Source of the DNA: Candidatus Schneideria nysicola
GTDB lineage: Bacteria; Pseudomonadota; Gammaproteobacteria; Enterobacterales; Enterobacteriaceae
Length of the DNA: 64,000 nucleotides
Assembly: GCF_019923565.1 (NCBI RefSeq)
Contig: NZ_CP074435.1
Location: forward strand, 219,089-283,088
Direction: 5' to 3'
The position numbers were made by a program, and so were the translations under genes. The notes under the pieces are model-generated. The model saw only the letters and a list, made by a program, of their open reading frames with translations. It searched no databases and was not told where the DNA came from. Positions 9,857-22,036 of this stretch are shown here, one piece after another; the stretch's first letter is position 1, and each line of letters opens with the position of its first letter.

Positions 9857-9890
9857 CCACCTCCACCACTCTTCCTCCTAGTGGAGGTGG
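9857..9890. terminator. GC-rich hairpin between convergent pheT and ilvC
   Basis: A 10-bp perfect stem, CCACCTCCAC at 9857-9866 and GTGGAGGTGG at 9881-9890, with a 14-nt loop. It lies 48 nt after the pheT stop and 27 nt before the ilvC stop. It is strikingly GC-rich for this sequence. A T-rich stretch follows on the + strand after 9890, so it may end pheT transcription. The other strand lacks a clean T tract. Confidence 0.55.
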
Positions 9891-9916
9891 AAATAAATGA
9901 TTGTTTATTGGTTTTT

Positions 9917-11389
9917 TTATTGGGTTTCGTAGCGCATAGACTCACGGAGTTTTTCCCCGATTACCTCAATAGGATGAGAACGAATCTTCTTATTCATATC
10001 TTTCAAACGAGTATTATCAATACTGCTGTTTTCTATATAAAATTTGGTATTATTACCTATATCTCCCTCGTTTACATTCTCCCGGCAGAATTCTTCTAAA
10101 ATGGGAATCAATATATGACTGAATAGATAACTTCCATATTCAGCCGTATCGGATATAACTCTATTCATCTCATACAGTCTATTTCTCGCCAGAGTATTAG
10201 CAATCAGAGGTAATTCATGTAGAGATTCATAATATGCCGATTCTGGACGTAGACCGGTAGATACCATTACTTCAAAAGCCAATTCCACACCCGCCTTGAT
10301 TATGGCAATTAAAAGGATACCGTGATCAAAGTATTCTTGTTCACTAATCTCACCCTGATATAGAGGAGCCTTTTCAAAATCACTCAGACTAACCTGTCGA
10401 CGCCAACTCAAAAGTTGAGTGTCTCCTGTCTCCCAATCCCTCATCATTTCTATAGAAAACGTTCCATCAAGAATCTTATCCATATTCTTCTCAAAAAGAG
10501 GACGCATTACGTTCTTTAATTGCAGTGACAAATTGAACGCACGTAATTTAGCGGTGTTGGATAATCGGTCCATCATTAATGTAATTCCACCTTCTTTCAA
10601 GGCTTTGGTCAGCGTTTCCCAACCATATTGGAGAAATTTACCTGCATAACCTGGATCAATCCCATCCAAAATCATTTTTTTATAGAAAACAATTGAGGCG
10701 GACTGTAATATTCCACATAAAATAGTTTGTTCACCCATTAAATCTGATTTCACTTCCGCTACAAAAGAAGACGCTAATACTCCAGCCCGATGCCCCCCTG
10801 TTGCAAATGCCCAAGCTTTAGCAATAGCCATCCCCTCATTATAGGGATCATTATCTGGGTGCACAGCAATTAAAGTAGGAACACCAAAACCTTTCTGATA
10901 TTCCTCTCTCAACTCGGTACCTGGACACTTAGGAGCCATCATAATCACCGTGATATCACTGCGTATGGTCTCTCCTACTTCCACAATATGAAATCCGTGT
11001 GAGTAACCCAGTGTGGCACCTTTTTTCATCAAAGATTGTAATATGCTTACTACGGAAATATGTTGTTTATCAGGAGTCAAGTTGATAACCAAATCTGCTT
11101 GCGGAACCAGTTCTTCATAAGAACCAACAGTCAACCCATTTTCAATAACTCTTTTCCAAGAAGCCTCCTTCTTACGAATGGATTCACTTCGTAAGACATA
11201 AGCAACATTCAAACCAGAATCACGCATATTAAGACCTTGATTAAGACCTTGCGCGCCACATCCAATAATAACAATTTTTTTCTCTTTGAGAGAAGATATA
11301 CCATCTCTAAATTCATTTATGGGAATGAAACGGCATTGTCCTAATTGTTTGATTTTTTGTCTAAATGTTAATCTATTAAAATAATTCAT
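9917..11389 (-). CDS. ilvC: ketol-acid reductoisomerase (class II, long form)
   Basis: Second enzyme of isoleucine/valine synthesis: NADPH- and Mg-dependent isomeroreduction of acetolactate and acetohydroxybutyrate. At 490 residues it is the long enterobacterial form (E. coli 491), with a duplicated knotted C-terminal domain. The Rossmann motif [17 protein letters not shown] is near residues 43-59, and [19 protein letters not shown] carries metal-site residues. A strong Shine-Dalgarno TAGGAGGAG precedes the ATG, next to a short inverted repeat (GAGTAA/TTACTC). It is 42 nt downstream of ilvD on the same strand. In E. coli ilvC is a separate transcription unit with ilvY, and no ilvY is present here. 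Confidence 0.97.
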   Translation of the reverse strand: MNYFNRLTFRQKIKQLGQCRFIPINEFRDGISSLKEKKIVIIGCGAQGLNQGLNMRDSGLNVAYVLRSESIRKKEASWKRVIENGLTVGSYEELVPQADLVINLTPDKQHISVVSILQSLMKKGATLGYSHGFHIVEVGETIRSDITVIMMAPKCPGTELREEYQKGFGVPTLIAVHPDNDPYNEGMAIAKAWAFATGGHRAGVLASSFVAEVKSDLMGEQTILCGILQSASIVFYKKMILDGIDPGYAGKFLQYGWETLTKALKEGGITLMMDRLSNTAKLRAFNLSLQLKNVMRPLFEKNMDKILDGTFSIEMMRDWETGDTQLLSWRRQVSLSDFEKAPLYQGEISEQEYFDHGILLIAIIKAGVELAFEVMVSTGLRPESAYYESLHELPLIANTLARNRLYEMNRVISDTAEYGSYLFSHILIPILEEFCRENVNEGDIGNNTKFYIENSSIDNTRLKDMNKKIRSHPIEVIGEKLRESMRYETQ

Positions 11390-11431
11390 ATGAGTAATTT
11401 ACTCCTCCTATTTTTATCTACATACGATGTG

Positions 11432-13282
11432 TTAAGAAATTTCGATAAGAGATTTATTACGAACGGCGCCCATATTCGCACTAGTTGCCAGCATAGCATA
11501 CGCTTTTAAAGCTAAAGAGACACTCCTTTTTCTCTGTAACGGAGTCCAAGCGGCAGTACCACGATCTAATTCCGATTTTCTACGATCCATGATTAACGAA
11601 GATGGTAAATCTAAAAGAATCCTACGATTAGGAATATCAATCTCTATAATATCTCCATCTTGTACTAATCCAATTAATCCACCACTAGCAGCTTCTGGGG
11701 AGATATGACCTATAGAAAGCCCTGATGTCCCTCCAGAAAAACGTCCATCTGTAATTAATGCACAATGTTTATCTAATTGCACAGCTTTAAGGTAAGCAGT
11801 AGGGTATAACATTTCTTGCATACCCGGTCCTCCTTTGGGACCTTCGTATCGAATAACAACGATATTACCAGGAACAATTTTTCCATTCAATATAGCATCA
11901 CAAGCGTTTTCTTGACTGTCATAAACTTTAGCTATCCCTCTAAATTTTAAGTGATCTTTATTGACTCCAGCCGTTTTTACAATACAACCATCTTCAGCAA
12001 GATTCCCATATAATACAGCTAATCCTCCGTCTAAGCTATAAGCATATTCATGAGATCGAATACATCCATTCATACGATCCGTGTCTAAGGAGGGCCATTG
12101 ATTCTCTTGGGAAAATGCTTGTGTAGTGCGGATATTTGCTGGAGCAGCAGAATACATTTTTCTGACTCTGACATCAGTAGTGACCATTATATCATATTGG
12201 GATAACATTGCCGACAAAGATAAACCAAGTATATTATGGACATTCCTATTCAGTAAACCACTACGATTTAATTCTCCTAAAATTCCTATTACCCCTCCAG
12301 CACGATGGACATCTTCCATATGATATGAAGAACTCGGAGAAACTTTACATAAATTCGGTATTTTCTTCGATAATCTATCTATAGTATCGATAGAAAAATC
12401 TACTTCTCCTTCTTGTGCAGCAGCTAATAAATGAAGAACGGTATTAGTCGAACCACCCATAGCAATATCTAATGCCATAGCATTTTCAAATGCGGATTTG
12501 CAAGCTATACTACGTGGAAGCACACTATAATCATCAGTTTCATAATATTTTTTAGATAAAGTCACTATGTGTTTACCCGCATCTACAAATAGTTTCTTAC
12601 GTTCAGCGTGTGTTGCTAATAATGACCCATTACCAGGTTGTGCTAAACCTAAAGCTTCAGTTAAACAATTCATTGAATTAGCTGTAAACATTCCAGAGCA
12701 TGAACCACAAGTTGGACAAGCAAACTTTTCAATTCTATTGCAATCTTCATCCGAAATTGCGATGTTCGCTCCGTATACCATTGCGTCTATAAGATCTAAT
12801 TTAATCTCTTTACCCCCTAATGTAATTTTACCAGATTCCATAGGGCCACCTGAAACAAAAATAGTCGGTATATTAAGACGTAAAGCTGCCATTAGCATAC
12901 CAGGAGTGATTTTATCACAGTTAGAAATACAAACCATAGCGTCAACACAATGAGCATTAATCATATACTCTACGGAATCCGCAATTAATTCTCTTGAAGG
13001 TAACGAATACAGCATCCCACTATGTCCCATAGCAATACCATCATCTATAGCAATAGTGTTAAATTCTTTTGCAACTCCACCATAAATTTGTATAGATTCT
13101 ACTACTAATTGACCTAAATCACGTAAATGTATGTGGCCTGGTACAAATTGAGTAAAAGAGTTGACAACAGCTATAATAGGTTTACCAAAATCTTCATCCT
13201 CCATACCCGTCGCTCGCCAGAGTGCACGAGCTCCAGTCATATTACGACCATAAATAGTGATAGAGGAGCGATACTGAGGCAT
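11432..13282 (-). CDS. ilvD: dihydroxy-acid dehydratase
   Basis: Fe-S dehydratase that forms the 2-oxo acid precursors of valine and isoleucine. 616 residues, the E. coli length. Cluster and metal-site motifs are visible: [12 protein letters not shown] (about 119-130), [19 protein letters not shown] (about 190-208), and the C-terminal [20 protein letters not shown]. The start [26 protein letters not shown] is family-typical, with Shine-Dalgarno AAAGGAG 6-12 nt upstream. It lies between ilvM and ilvC. The ilvE gene normally found between ilvM and ilvD is absent. Confidence 0.97.
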   Translation of the reverse strand: MPQYRSSITIYGRNMTGARALWRATGMEDEDFGKPIIAVVNSFTQFVPGHIHLRDLGQLVVESIQIYGGVAKEFNTIAIDDGIAMGHSGMLYSLPSRELIADSVEYMINAHCVDAMVCISNCDKITPGMLMAALRLNIPTIFVSGGPMESGKITLGGKEIKLDLIDAMVYGANIAISDEDCNRIEKFACPTCGSCSGMFTANSMNCLTEALGLAQPGNGSLLATHAERKKLFVDAGKHIVTLSKKYYETDDYSVLPRSIACKSAFENAMALDIAMGGSTNTVLHLLAAAQEGEVDFSIDTIDRLSKKIPNLCKVSPSSSYHMEDVHRAGGVIGILGELNRSGLLNRNVHNILGLSLSAMLSQYDIMVTTDVRVRKMYSAAPANIRTTQAFSQENQWPSLDTDRMNGCIRSHEYAYSLDGGLAVLYGNLAEDGCIVKTAGVNKDHLKFRGIAKVYDSQENACDAILNGKIVPGNIVVIRYEGPKGGPGMQEMLYPTAYLKAVQLDKHCALITDGRFSGGTSGLSIGHISPEAASGGLIGLVQDGDIIEIDIPNRRILLDLPSSLIMDRRKSELDRGTAAWTPLQRKRSVSLALKAYAMLATSANMGAVRNKSLIEIS

Positions 13283-13491
13283 AAAAAACTCCTTTATTTA
13301 TAACTCCTATTTTAATCTGTGAGTCTTAGTCTTTATTCCTTCCCTTTGATATAAATTTATATAAAAAGGACAAATACTAGATTAGATACTAGAAGATTAA
13401 TAGGAGCCCATTTTTTTAGAGAGATTCATTTCAATGAAATGAACATGTATGTTGTTGTATCAATTTTCTATTAGATTAGGTTCTAATGGAA
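13283..13491. other. ilvM-ilvD intergenic gap where ilvE is missing
   Basis: 209 nt with no reading frame of note. In E. coli this position holds ilvE (branched-chain aminotransferase). I see no ilvE-like residues in any frame. A perfect 19-nt palindrome (TTCATTTCA, A, TGAAATGAA) is at 13425-13443. It is not followed by a T run on the minus strand, so it is not a convincing terminator. ilvD may have its own promoter here. Confidence 0.5.
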
Positions 13492-13758
13492 TCAATCCTC
13501 TCTATTTTTAGAGGATAAAATTTTTTGTATTTCAATGGATTGAACATCAATAAGTTTACTTAACTGTGTCACTAGTAACTCTACCGATCTTCGACTAGAA
13601 ACAGTTAAATAAATATTAACTATTTTAGTGCTATAAAAAGGGATGACATTTAAAGCACATAATTCAAATCCTCTATGACGAACTACACGCAATATACGTT
13701 CAATCATTTCGGGACAATACCGTGATTCTATAGAAAGAGAATAATAGTATATGATCAT
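13492..13758 (-). CDS. ilvM: acetolactate synthase II regulatory (small) subunit
   Basis: 88-residue ACT-domain protein. The stretch [19 protein letters not shown] matches the E. coli IlvM stretch [19 protein letters not shown] as I recall it. It stabilises the IlvG catalytic subunit, and isozyme II is naturally valine-insensitive. Its ATG overlaps the ilvG stop by 4 nt (ATGA, 13755-13758), implying translational coupling. Length equals the E. coli protein (87). Confidence 0.93.
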   Translation of the reverse strand: MIIYYYSLSIESRYCPEMIERILRVVRHRGFELCALNVIPFYSTKIVNIYLTVSSRRSVELLVTQLSKLIDVQSIEIQKILSSKNRED

Positions 13759-15404
13759 GAGAACTTCTCCAACATGGTATCATTTCCGGCACCTGGAGGG
13801 ACTATCGGCCAAACATTTGAACACTCATCTATTGAAACATGTAAAAGAAAGGGACCTGGTTGGGTCAACATCATATTAATAGCAGAAAGAATTTCTTCTT
13901 TTCGAGAAATATGCATACCAGGAATATCAAATGCACGAGCTAATAGGAGAAAGTCAGGATTATCGTTTAAAGTAGTTTCACTATAACGTTTATTAAAAAA
14001 TATCTGCTGCCATTGTCTTACCATACCTAGCCGTTTATTATCTAATAATACAATTTTAATAGGCAATTTTTTTCTTTTAATCGTGGCTAATTCTTGAACA
14101 TTCATCATAAAAGAACCATCTCCAGAAATACATACTACCATACTGTGGGGTCGTGCTAATTGAGCTCCAATAGCTGCGGGGATCCCAAATCCCATCGTAC
14201 CTAATCCACTTGAAGTGATAAAATTTTCAGGAAGACTAAAACGCATATGCTGAGCAGTCCACATCTGATGTTGACCAACATCGGTAGTAACAATAGTATC
14301 TTCTGGAGCGTAATCACTAATTGTTTTCAACAGATATGGAGCATAAATTGCTTCTCCTAATTGCTCATAACTCCAAGCATATTTTTTCTTTAAAAGATGT
14401 ATTTCCTTGATCCAAGGATCAATAGATAGAGGGTGGATCAAAGCGGATAATAAAGTATTTAAATCTCCTAATAAAGTAACATGAGCCTGACGTAATTTAC
14501 TTATTTCAGCGGGATCAATATCTAAATGAATAATTTTCGCATTGGGAGCAAAAGTATTTAACTGTCCCGTCACCCTTTCATCAAATCTCGCTCCCACCGC
14601 AATGAGTAAATCACAAGACTGTACGGCAATATTTGCTGCTGGATTCCCATGCATGCCTAACATGCCTAGATAAGAACTATTGTGATAATCGGCTGACGTA
14701 CCTAATCCTTTTAATGTGACTACATGAGGTATACTTGTCTTATCAATAAAATGCCTTAATGTTGATACCGCACGGGCCATACCCACTCCACCTCCAATAT
14801 ATAATATTGGACGTGATGCTTTATTCATTAAATATTTGGCGGATTTTATGCTCCCATGAAGATTAATGATATGATTTTTCTTCTTAATGACACAGTTAGG
14901 TAACACCCCTTCTGCTAATTGAATATCTTTAGGAATATCAATTAGCACGGGTCCAGGGCGTCCACTACTTGCAATAAGGAAAGCTTCCGATATAATTTCG
15001 GGAAGAGCCTCTAGAGATGGGACTAAAAAACTATGCTTAGTACAGGATAATGATAATCCTAAAACATCAATTTCTTGAAAAGCATCGGTACCCATTAATG
15101 TTGTTTCAACTTGTCCTGTAATCGCTACTAATGGAACAGAATCCATAAGCGCATCAGCTAATCCGGTAATTAAATTCGTAGCACCTGGACCAGAAGTCGC
15201 AATACACACTCCCACTTTACCTATGGATCGCGCATACCCTATTGCGGCAATAGCTGCACCTTGTTCATGACGGCATAAAAGATGTTCAAGATCGCTATCA
15301 AACAGCGCATCATATAAAGGCATAATAGCGCCACCGGGATAGCCAAAAACCACATATACACCTTGTTGTTGTAGTGCTTGCACTACCCATTGAGCTCCAT
15401 TCAT
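13755..15404 (-). CDS. ilvG: acetolactate synthase II catalytic (large) subunit
   Basis: TPP-, Mg- and FAD-dependent acetohydroxyacid synthase, the committed step to valine, leucine and isoleucine. 549 residues (E. coli IlvG 548). It starts [29 protein letters not shown], has the catalytic Glu in CRHEQGAA, and a TPP/Mg motif [35 protein letters not shown] near the C-terminus. The reading frame is intact, unlike the frameshifted ilvG of E. coli K-12. No attenuator leader peptide is seen in the 101 nt upstream. Instead a 12-nt Shine-Dalgarno-like unit is tandemly duplicated just before the start (15406-15429). Confidence 0.96.
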   Translation of the reverse strand: MNGAQWVVQALQQQGVYVVFGYPGGAIMPLYDALFDSDLEHLLCRHEQGAAIAAIGYARSIGKVGVCIATSGPGATNLITGLADALMDSVPLVAITGQVETTLMGTDAFQEIDVLGLSLSCTKHSFLVPSLEALPEIISEAFLIASSGRPGPVLIDIPKDIQLAEGVLPNCVIKKKNHIINLHGSIKSAKYLMNKASRPILYIGGGVGMARAVSTLRHFIDKTSIPHVVTLKGLGTSADYHNSSYLGMLGMHGNPAANIAVQSCDLLIAVGARFDERVTGQLNTFAPNAKIIHLDIDPAEISKLRQAHVTLLGDLNTLLSALIHPLSIDPWIKEIHLLKKKYAWSYEQLGEAIYAPYLLKTISDYAPEDTIVTTDVGQHQMWTAQHMRFSLPENFITSSGLGTMGFGIPAAIGAQLARPHSMVVCISGDGSFMMNVQELATIKRKKLPIKIVLLDNKRLGMVRQWQQIFFNKRYSETTLNDNPDFLLLARAFDIPGMHISRKEEILSAINMMLTQPGPFLLHVSIDECSNVWPIVPPGAGNDTMLEKFS

Positions 15405-15505
15405 AATTCATTTCCTTATTCATTTCCTTGATTTCATTCGAAATATCGACCGACTTATGAGATTAGAATAATTTATATCCTTTTTAATTTTAATGATGGA
15501 CCATT

Positions 15506-16017
15506 TTATTGAATGAGGAGATTTGTAAGTAAAATAGTGGCAGTTATCATACCCGAAACAATATCATCGAGAATAATTCCTACTCCCCCTCTAATTTTAT
15601 CACAACAGCAAATAGGCCAAGGTTTACAAATATCCAGTAAACGAAATAAGAAGAAGCTGATCAAAATCTCATTCCAATTATTTGTTGGAAAAAAAAAAAT
15701 GTAATCCACATACCAATAAATTCATCTAATACAATAAACCCGGGATCAAGAGATTGAGTATCTCTTGCAGTTTTATCACAAGCATCTATACCGACTAAGA
15801 TAGTCAACAGAATAAAAACCAATAAAGATGAACGAGACTGAAAGACAAATAATATCAACTCATGCCAAATTAGCATTGCTACGATTGATCCTATGGTTCC
15901 GGGCATTCTAGAATAGAGTCCACTTCCCAAACCGGTTGCTAAAAGATGCCAAGGATTAGAAATTTGTATCTTTTTTTGGATAAAACATTTGAATTCATAC
16001 ATCTCGGAATGAATCAT
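15506..16017 (-). pseudogene. pgpA: phosphatidylglycerophosphatase A, split by a frameshift at a poly(A/T) tract
   Basis: PgpA dephosphorylates phosphatidylglycerol phosphate. The first frame (from 16017) gives SNPWHLLATGLGSGLYSRMPG and DEFIGMWITFFF, then runs out of frame and stops at 15661. The rest of the protein continues in another frame: PTNNWNEILISFFLFRLLDI, then KPWPICCCD and GGVGIILDDIVSGMI, ending at 15506. The break is an 11-nt homopolymer (A on +, T on the gene strand, 15689-15699). One added T would restore a 170-residue protein (E. coli 172). It may be a pseudogene, a sequencing error, or a gene rescued by polymerase slippage. In E. coli thiL lies between nusB and pgpA. It is absent here. 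Confidence 0.85.
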
Positions 16018-16061
16018 TCCTTTTTTATTAAAGGGGGGAATTAATTTTATGGCTATTTTAC

Positions 16062-16532
16062 TTATTCCTGAGAATATTGAGGAGAATGACGAATATGAAC
16101 CGCTATTTTATCTAATACCCCATTAATAAATTTATAACTTTCTTTAGGACCAAATTTTTTAGCTAATTCAATAGCTTCATTAATCGTTACTCTATATGGA
16201 ACATCTTTACATTGCAAGAATTCATAGAGGGCTAATCGTAATACAGCAAGCTCTATATAACCAATTTGTTCTATTCTACGAGAAAGATATGGTAACATTA
16301 ACTTATCTAACTTTTCAGCATGAGTAGCCGTTCCTAAATAGACTTCACGAAAATAGGAAATATTCGCATGTGCCATCACCTCTAAATTAGATAAAAAATC
16401 TATTTCAATTTCCGCAATATTGTTTTTAGATAAATGCCAGGCATAAAGCGCCTGTATAGCACACTCGCGAGCACGATGTCTAGTCATTACTGATGAATGT
16501 AACATGGTTTCTGATTGAATTTTGGTCTTCAC
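16062..16532 (-). CDS. nusB: transcription antitermination factor NusB
   Basis: All-helical RNA-binding protein that with NusE (S10) acts on boxA during rRNA antitermination. Conserved segments are [18 protein letters not shown] and [26 protein letters not shown]. The longest frame (156 residues) starts at a GTG whose GTGA overlaps the ribE stop by 4 nt, giving a 15-residue extension over E. coli (139). An internal ATG (16487) gives [11 protein letters not shown], closer to the family, but has no Shine-Dalgarno site, so the coupled GTG start is preferred with moderate certainty. It keeps the enterobacterial order ribD-ribE-nusB. Confidence 0.93.
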   Translation of the reverse strand: MKTKIQSETMLHSSVMTRHRARECAIQALYAWHLSKNNIAEIEIDFLSNLEVMAHANISYFREVYLGTATHAEKLDKLMLPYLSRRIEQIGYIELAVLRLALYEFLQCKDVPYRVTINEAIELAKKFGPKESYKFINGVLDKIAVHIRHSPQYSQE

Positions 16533-16999
16533 AATTTTATTCTCTGTAAGAGATTAATCATCTCTAAAACCGTCAATGCTGCTTCTGCACCTTTATTTCC
16601 AGATTTGACTCCTGCTCGATCAATAGCTTGTTCAATATTTTCAGTCGTGAGTATTCCAAATGCGATAGGCAAGTTTCTATCAAGAGAGATAGTTGCTAGT
16701 CCTCTACTACATTCACTAGAAATAAAATTAAAATGAGGCGTCTCTCCTCGTATAACTGTACCTAAAGCTACTATAGCATCATATTGTTCTTTTTGAGATA
16801 AAATTTTCACTACTAAAGGTAATTCATATGCACCAGGAACCCATATTACTGTTATATTGTCTTCTTTAACTTGTCCAATACGTATCAGCGTATCAATTGC
16901 ACCATTTAATAAATTTTCATTGATAAAATGATTAAATCGCGCAACAACTATGGCAATGCAAGCGTCAGGTGAAGAAACGTTACTCTTTATAATTTTCAT
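16529..16999 (-). CDS. ribE: 6,7-dimethyl-8-ribityllumazine synthase
   Basis: Penultimate step of riboflavin synthesis, in an icosahedral or pentameric complex (ribH in other nomenclatures). 156 residues, the E. coli length. Visible are [20 protein letters not shown] at the N-terminus, the [10 protein letters not shown] substrate loop, [15 protein letters not shown] with the phosphate-site Arg and catalytic His, and [17 protein letters not shown]. It is transcribed after ribD with an 18-nt gap. Confidence 0.96.
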   Translation of the reverse strand: MKIIKSNVSSPDACIAIVVARFNHFINENLLNGAIDTLIRIGQVKEDNITVIWVPGAYELPLVVKILSQKEQYDAIVALGTVIRGETPHFNFISSECSRGLATISLDRNLPIAFGILTTENIEQAIDRAGVKSGNKGAEAALTVLEMINLLQRIKL

Positions 17000-17018
17000 A
17001 ATTTTTCCAAATTTTATT

Positions 17019-18173
17019 TTAATGTGATAGATTTAATTTTCTAGGTTTTAAAATGAGACGAACATCCGGTCCTATCTTTCGAATGTCTATCAAATCAAAA
17101 AATAATGCCTCTTTTAATTGTCTCATTTTAGGTAAAATGAATAAAGGATATGCATCATTTCCCAGCAATTTCATAGACTGATAAATAATTAACTCATCTA
17201 CTAATTGATGAATTAATAAATTTCCAGCCAAATTCGATCCAGACTCTACTAAAACATTATTAATTTGTCTATGACCAAGTTTTTTAAATAGAGCCATTAG
17301 TTCAATTTTATTAGCATTATGTTTAGTTGATGGTAATAGTATTTGTTCTACGGATTTAGGCCAATGTATATCATCTTTTCTTAAACGTGCTAACCACGTT
17401 GGATTATCTCCATGTACAATACGATGTATAGGAGTAATTTGATTCGCACTATCGATAATCACACGTATTGGCTGACGTATCTTTTTTTTTCTATGATCAC
17501 AATATAATAGCGACTGTATATCCCGTGGTAAGGAATCATAACGAATATTTAATTCTGGATTATCTATTAAGACTGTGGATGCAGTAGAAAGAATGACATC
17601 ACTTTCTGCGCGAAATATTTGTAGATCTTGTCGTGCTTGAGACGAAGTAATCCATTTACTTTCTCCAGAAGCCATAGCAGTACGTCCATCAAGGGAGGAG
17701 GCTAATTTTATTCGAATCCATGGTAATCCAGTTCGCATTCTTTTTAAAAATCCTTTATTAATTGCTTCAGCTTCTTCTAACATTAAACTATGACGTACTT
17801 CAATCCCAGATGCTTGTAAGCGCAATATTCCCCTACCGGATACTTTCGGATTAGGATCTAACATTGCAACCACAACCCTTTTTACATTTGCTTTTATTAA
17901 AGCATCAGCACAAGGTGGAGTTCGACCATAATGACTACATGGTTCGAGTGTGATATAAACTGTAGCATTCGATGCATATTTACCAGCTATATCTAATGCA
18001 CAAATTTCCGCATGAGGCTCTCCTGCACACATGTGATATCCCTCACCAACAATTTTCGCATTGCTAACAATCACACATCCTACATTAGGATTGGGTGCGG
18101 TAGTAAATCTTCCACGTTTAGCTAATTCAAACGCTCGTGCTAAATAAATTAAATCATAATCCAAGATGGACAC
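17019..18173 (-). CDS. ribD: bifunctional riboflavin deaminase/reductase RibD
   Basis: Deaminates and then reduces the pyrimidine intermediate of riboflavin synthesis. 384 residues (E. coli 367). The N-terminal zinc deaminase domain has HAEICAL (about 54-60) and [11 protein letters not shown] (about 79-89). The C-terminal reductase domain has [23 protein letters not shown] and the [15 protein letters not shown] element. The longer length comes from the reductase middle region. It lies between dxs and ribE, so thiamine-pyrophosphate-dependent isoprenoid synthesis and flavin synthesis share a strand and probably a transcript. Confidence 0.95.
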   Translation of the reverse strand: MSILDYDLIYLARAFELAKRGRFTTAPNPNVGCVIVSNAKIVGEGYHMCAGEPHAEICALDIAGKYASNATVYITLEPCSHYGRTPPCADALIKANVKRVVVAMLDPNPKVSGRGILRLQASGIEVRHSLMLEEAEAINKGFLKRMRTGLPWIRIKLASSLDGRTAMASGESKWITSSQARQDLQIFRAESDVILSTASTVLIDNPELNIRYDSLPRDIQSLLYCDHRKKKIRQPIRVIIDSANQITPIHRIVHGDNPTWLARLRKDDIHWPKSVEQILLPSTKHNANKIELMALFKKLGHRQINNVLVESGSNLAGNLLIHQLVDELIIYQSMKLLGNDAYPLFILPKMRQLKEALFFDLIDIRKIGPDVRLILKPRKLNLSH

Positions 18174-18212
18174 GCTTCGTCCTTATTTTATTATTAAAAG
18201 AATAATTGAAAT

Positions 18213-20024
18213 TCAGTTTATTTGACTTGATCTCCTGATGGGAGATAACCATCTATTAATTTTTTGAATAATTCCTTTACTATCGAGACCTAGATAACTT
18301 CTTACTTCATTTTGATTTCCATGGGGAATAAACGAATCAGGTAATCCGATGTTTAATACGGGTATTGATAAACGTTCATGCATTAAAAATTCATTGACAC
18401 TACTTCCTGCTCCTCCCATAACTACATTTTCTTCTAAAGTAACTAATGTTTGATGTGTAGACACTACTGCAAGGATTAACGATTCATCAATGGGTTTAAC
18501 AAATCGCATATCTACTAAAGTTGCATTAATTTCTTCCGCTACGTCTATTGCTTGTAAAAGTAAAGTCCCAAAGTTTAAAATAGCAATTTTTTTGCCTTTT
18601 CTACGTATCACCCCTTTACCAAGGGGTAAATTATAGAGTGGACTTATTGTGACACCTACGCTCTCACCTCTTGGATAACGTACTACACTAGGACCGTTTT
18701 TATAATGATATCCCGTATATAACATGAGTTGGCACTCATTTTCATCACTTGGAGTCATAATCAACATATTAGGAATACAACGTAAATATGATAGATCAAA
18801 TGCACCTTGATGGGTTTGTCCATCTGCACCTACTATCCCTCCTCTATCAATAGCAAATAATACGGGTAATTTGGGAATAGCAATATCATGAATTAGTTGA
18901 TCATAAGCACGCTGTAAAAAAGTGGAATAAATAGCAACGACAGGTTGATAACCCCCTATAGCTAATCCCGCTGCAAAAGTTACAGCATGTTGTTCTGCAA
19001 TAGCTACATCAAAGTATTGATGGGGGTATTGACGTGCAAAAGTGACCATTCCAGAACCCTCACGCATTGCGGGTGTAATAGCCATAAGCTTCTTATCGAC
19101 AGCCGCTGTAGAGCATAACCAATTACCAAAAATTTCGGAATATGTTTTTTTTTGTTTATCTATGATACTACAGGTATTTTGAGGGATAATACCTACGGCA
19201 GGATCGAATTTAGGAACAGCATGCCATCCAATAGGATCCATCTCAGCTGGAATATATCCTCTACCTTTTTGGGTAATGACATGTAATAATTGCGGTCCTC
19301 GTCGATCACGCATCTTTTGTAAAGTTTTTAATAATACAGGGATATCATGTCCATCAACAGGACCAATATAATTAAATCCTAATTCTTCGAAAAGAGTACC
19401 AGGATTGTCACTACTTGTTGTAGATAAAATACGAGATAAATAATTCTTCAATGCGCCTACATTTTCCGAAATAGACATCTCATTATCATTTAAAATAACT
19501 AATATATCCGATTGAATATATCCAGCATGATTCATTGCTTCAAACGCCATACCTGCTGTCATCGATCCATCCCCGATTACACACACTATACGTCGGCCCA
19601 TACCTTCACGTTCTGCAACGACAGACATTCCGAGACCTGCACTAATTGAAGTCGAGGAATGTCCTACGGATAAAGAATCATATTCACTTTCTTCGTGACA
19701 TGGGAAAGGATGGAGGCCACCAAATTGACGAATCGTATTAATATGTTCTATACGACCAGTAAGAATCTTATGAGGATAAGATTGATGACCCACATCCCAA
19801 ATTAAGCGATCAAATGGTGTATTATAAATATAATGTAAAGCGACGGTTAGTTCGATTACTCCCAATCCTGATGCAAAATGTCCGCTTGAACGACTAATAC
19901 TCTCAATTAAGAATTTTCTTATATCTTGACATAATCCAATTAATTTATCAGTGGTAAGATTACGTAATTTCTTCGGATCATTTATCCGAGATAAGATAGG
20001 ATATAGTTTGCTATTAAGAGTCAT
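18213..20024 (-). CDS. dxs: 1-deoxy-D-xylulose-5-phosphate synthase
   Basis: First committed step of the MEP isoprenoid pathway, also feeding thiamine and pyridoxal routes. TPP enzyme of 603 residues (E. coli 620). The TPP motif is [18 protein letters not shown] near residues 151-168, the catalytic His region is [16 protein letters not shown], and the transketolase-like pyrimidine domain contains [17 protein letters not shown]. The ispA and xseB genes that accompany dxs in E. coli are missing. A hairpin at 20098-20120 separates it from atpC. Confidence 0.96.
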   Translation of the reverse strand: MTLNSKLYPILSRINDPKKLRNLTTDKLIGLCQDIRKFLIESISRSSGHFASGLGVIELTVALHYIYNTPFDRLIWDVGHQSYPHKILTGRIEHINTIRQFGGLHPFPCHEESEYDSLSVGHSSTSISAGLGMSVVAEREGMGRRIVCVIGDGSMTAGMAFEAMNHAGYIQSDILVILNDNEMSISENVGALKNYLSRILSTTSSDNPGTLFEELGFNYIGPVDGHDIPVLLKTLQKMRDRRGPQLLHVITQKGRGYIPAEMDPIGWHAVPKFDPAVGIIPQNTCSIIDKQKKTYSEIFGNWLCSTAAVDKKLMAITPAMREGSGMVTFARQYPHQYFDVAIAEQHAVTFAAGLAIGGYQPVVAIYSTFLQRAYDQLIHDIAIPKLPVLFAIDRGGIVGADGQTHQGAFDLSYLRCIPNMLIMTPSDENECQLMLYTGYHYKNGPSVVRYPRGESVGVTISPLYNLPLGKGVIRRKGKKIAILNFGTLLLQAIDVAEEINATLVDMRFVKPIDESLILAVVSTHQTLVTLEENVVMGGAGSSVNEFLMHERLSIPVLNIGLPDSFIPHGNQNEVRSYLGLDSKGIIQKINRWLSPIRRSSQIN

Positions 20025-20097
20025 GTAATCTTTCTTACAATGATTTATCTATAAAATTCAGCAAAGAAATAGATATATATTGTTGTAATATTCCAAG

Positions 20098-20120
20098 CGA
20101 GCTAGTTAGTAACTAGCTCG
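20098..20120 (-). terminator. hairpin between atpC and dxs
   Basis: A 10-bp perfect stem (CGAGCTAGTT at 20098-20107, AACTAGCTCG at 20111-20120) with a 3-nt loop, 7 nt after the atpC stop on the minus strand. The distal sequence is AT-rich but lacks a strong U tract, so it may be a weak terminator or an mRNA 3'-end stabiliser at the end of the atp operon. Confidence 0.6.
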
Positions 20121-20127
20121 TTACTTA

Positions 20128-20562
20128 CTATAAGCTTTTTTTGGTTAATCTAATGACCTTTAGTTTTGCTAATGCCTTTGCTAATTCTATCGTAGCTTTA
20201 ATGTAAGCTAAGTCAACATGATTCGTATATTTACTAATATTTTCTTGTGCTTTTTTTCTTGCTTCTATTGCTTTGACTTCATCGAGATCTTTGCCACGAA
20301 TCGCAGTATCCGCTAACACTGTTACTGCATCAGGTTGTACTTCAATTATACCTCCAGATACATAAATATATTCTGTACTACTGCATGATTTTACAATATA
20401 TATCATTCCGGGTTTTATTTGTGATAGTAAAGGAGCATGTCTAGGGAAAATACCCATTTCACCTTCACTACCAGTCACGCGAATTTTCTTAACTAATCCA
20501 GAAAATATGCGACTTTCTGCGCTTACTATATCTAGCTGATAGCTGCTGCTCATAGCATCCAT
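20128..20562 (-). CDS. atpC: ATP synthase epsilon subunit
   Basis: Central-stalk subunit of F1 that regulates rotation and ATPase activity. 144 residues (E. coli 139). An N-terminal beta sandwich ([39 protein letters not shown]) is followed by a C-terminal helical hairpin ending VIRLTKKSL. The start is ATG 20562 (MDAMSSSYQ), and a second ATG three codons in is also possible. Last gene of the atpBEFHAGDC operon. Confidence 0.95.
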   Translation of the reverse strand: MDAMSSSYQLDIVSAESRIFSGLVKKIRVTGSEGEMGIFPRHAPLLSQIKPGMIYIVKSCSSTEYIYVSGGIIEVQPDAVTVLADTAIRGKDLDEVKAIEARKKAQENISKYTNHVDLAYIKATIELAKALAKLKVIRLTKKSL

Positions 20563-20596
20563 TATCTTTAATCTTTACTATTAAAAATTTTTTTCT

Positions 20597-22003
<1,407 letters not shown>

Positions 22004-22036
22004 CTATCTTCTCTTTATATCAAAATATAACATTCA

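Noticed and set aside
9881-10099. 72-codon plus-strand frame near the ilvC end
   Set aside because: Starts inside the GC-rich hairpin and runs antisense through ilvC; no support as a gene.
12567-12953. 128-codon plus-strand frame opposite ilvD
   Set aside because: Antisense shadow of ilvD. The minus frame carries the conserved Fe-S motifs.
13425-13443. 19-nt palindrome downstream of ilvM as terminator
   Set aside because: No T run follows on the minus strand (the sequence there reads as A), so a Rho-independent terminator is not supported.
15506-15709. Separate 67-codon minus-strand gene after pgpA
   Set aside because: Its residues continue PgpA (RLLDICKPWPICCCD, GGVGIILDDIVSG). It is the 3' half of the frameshifted gene, not a new one.
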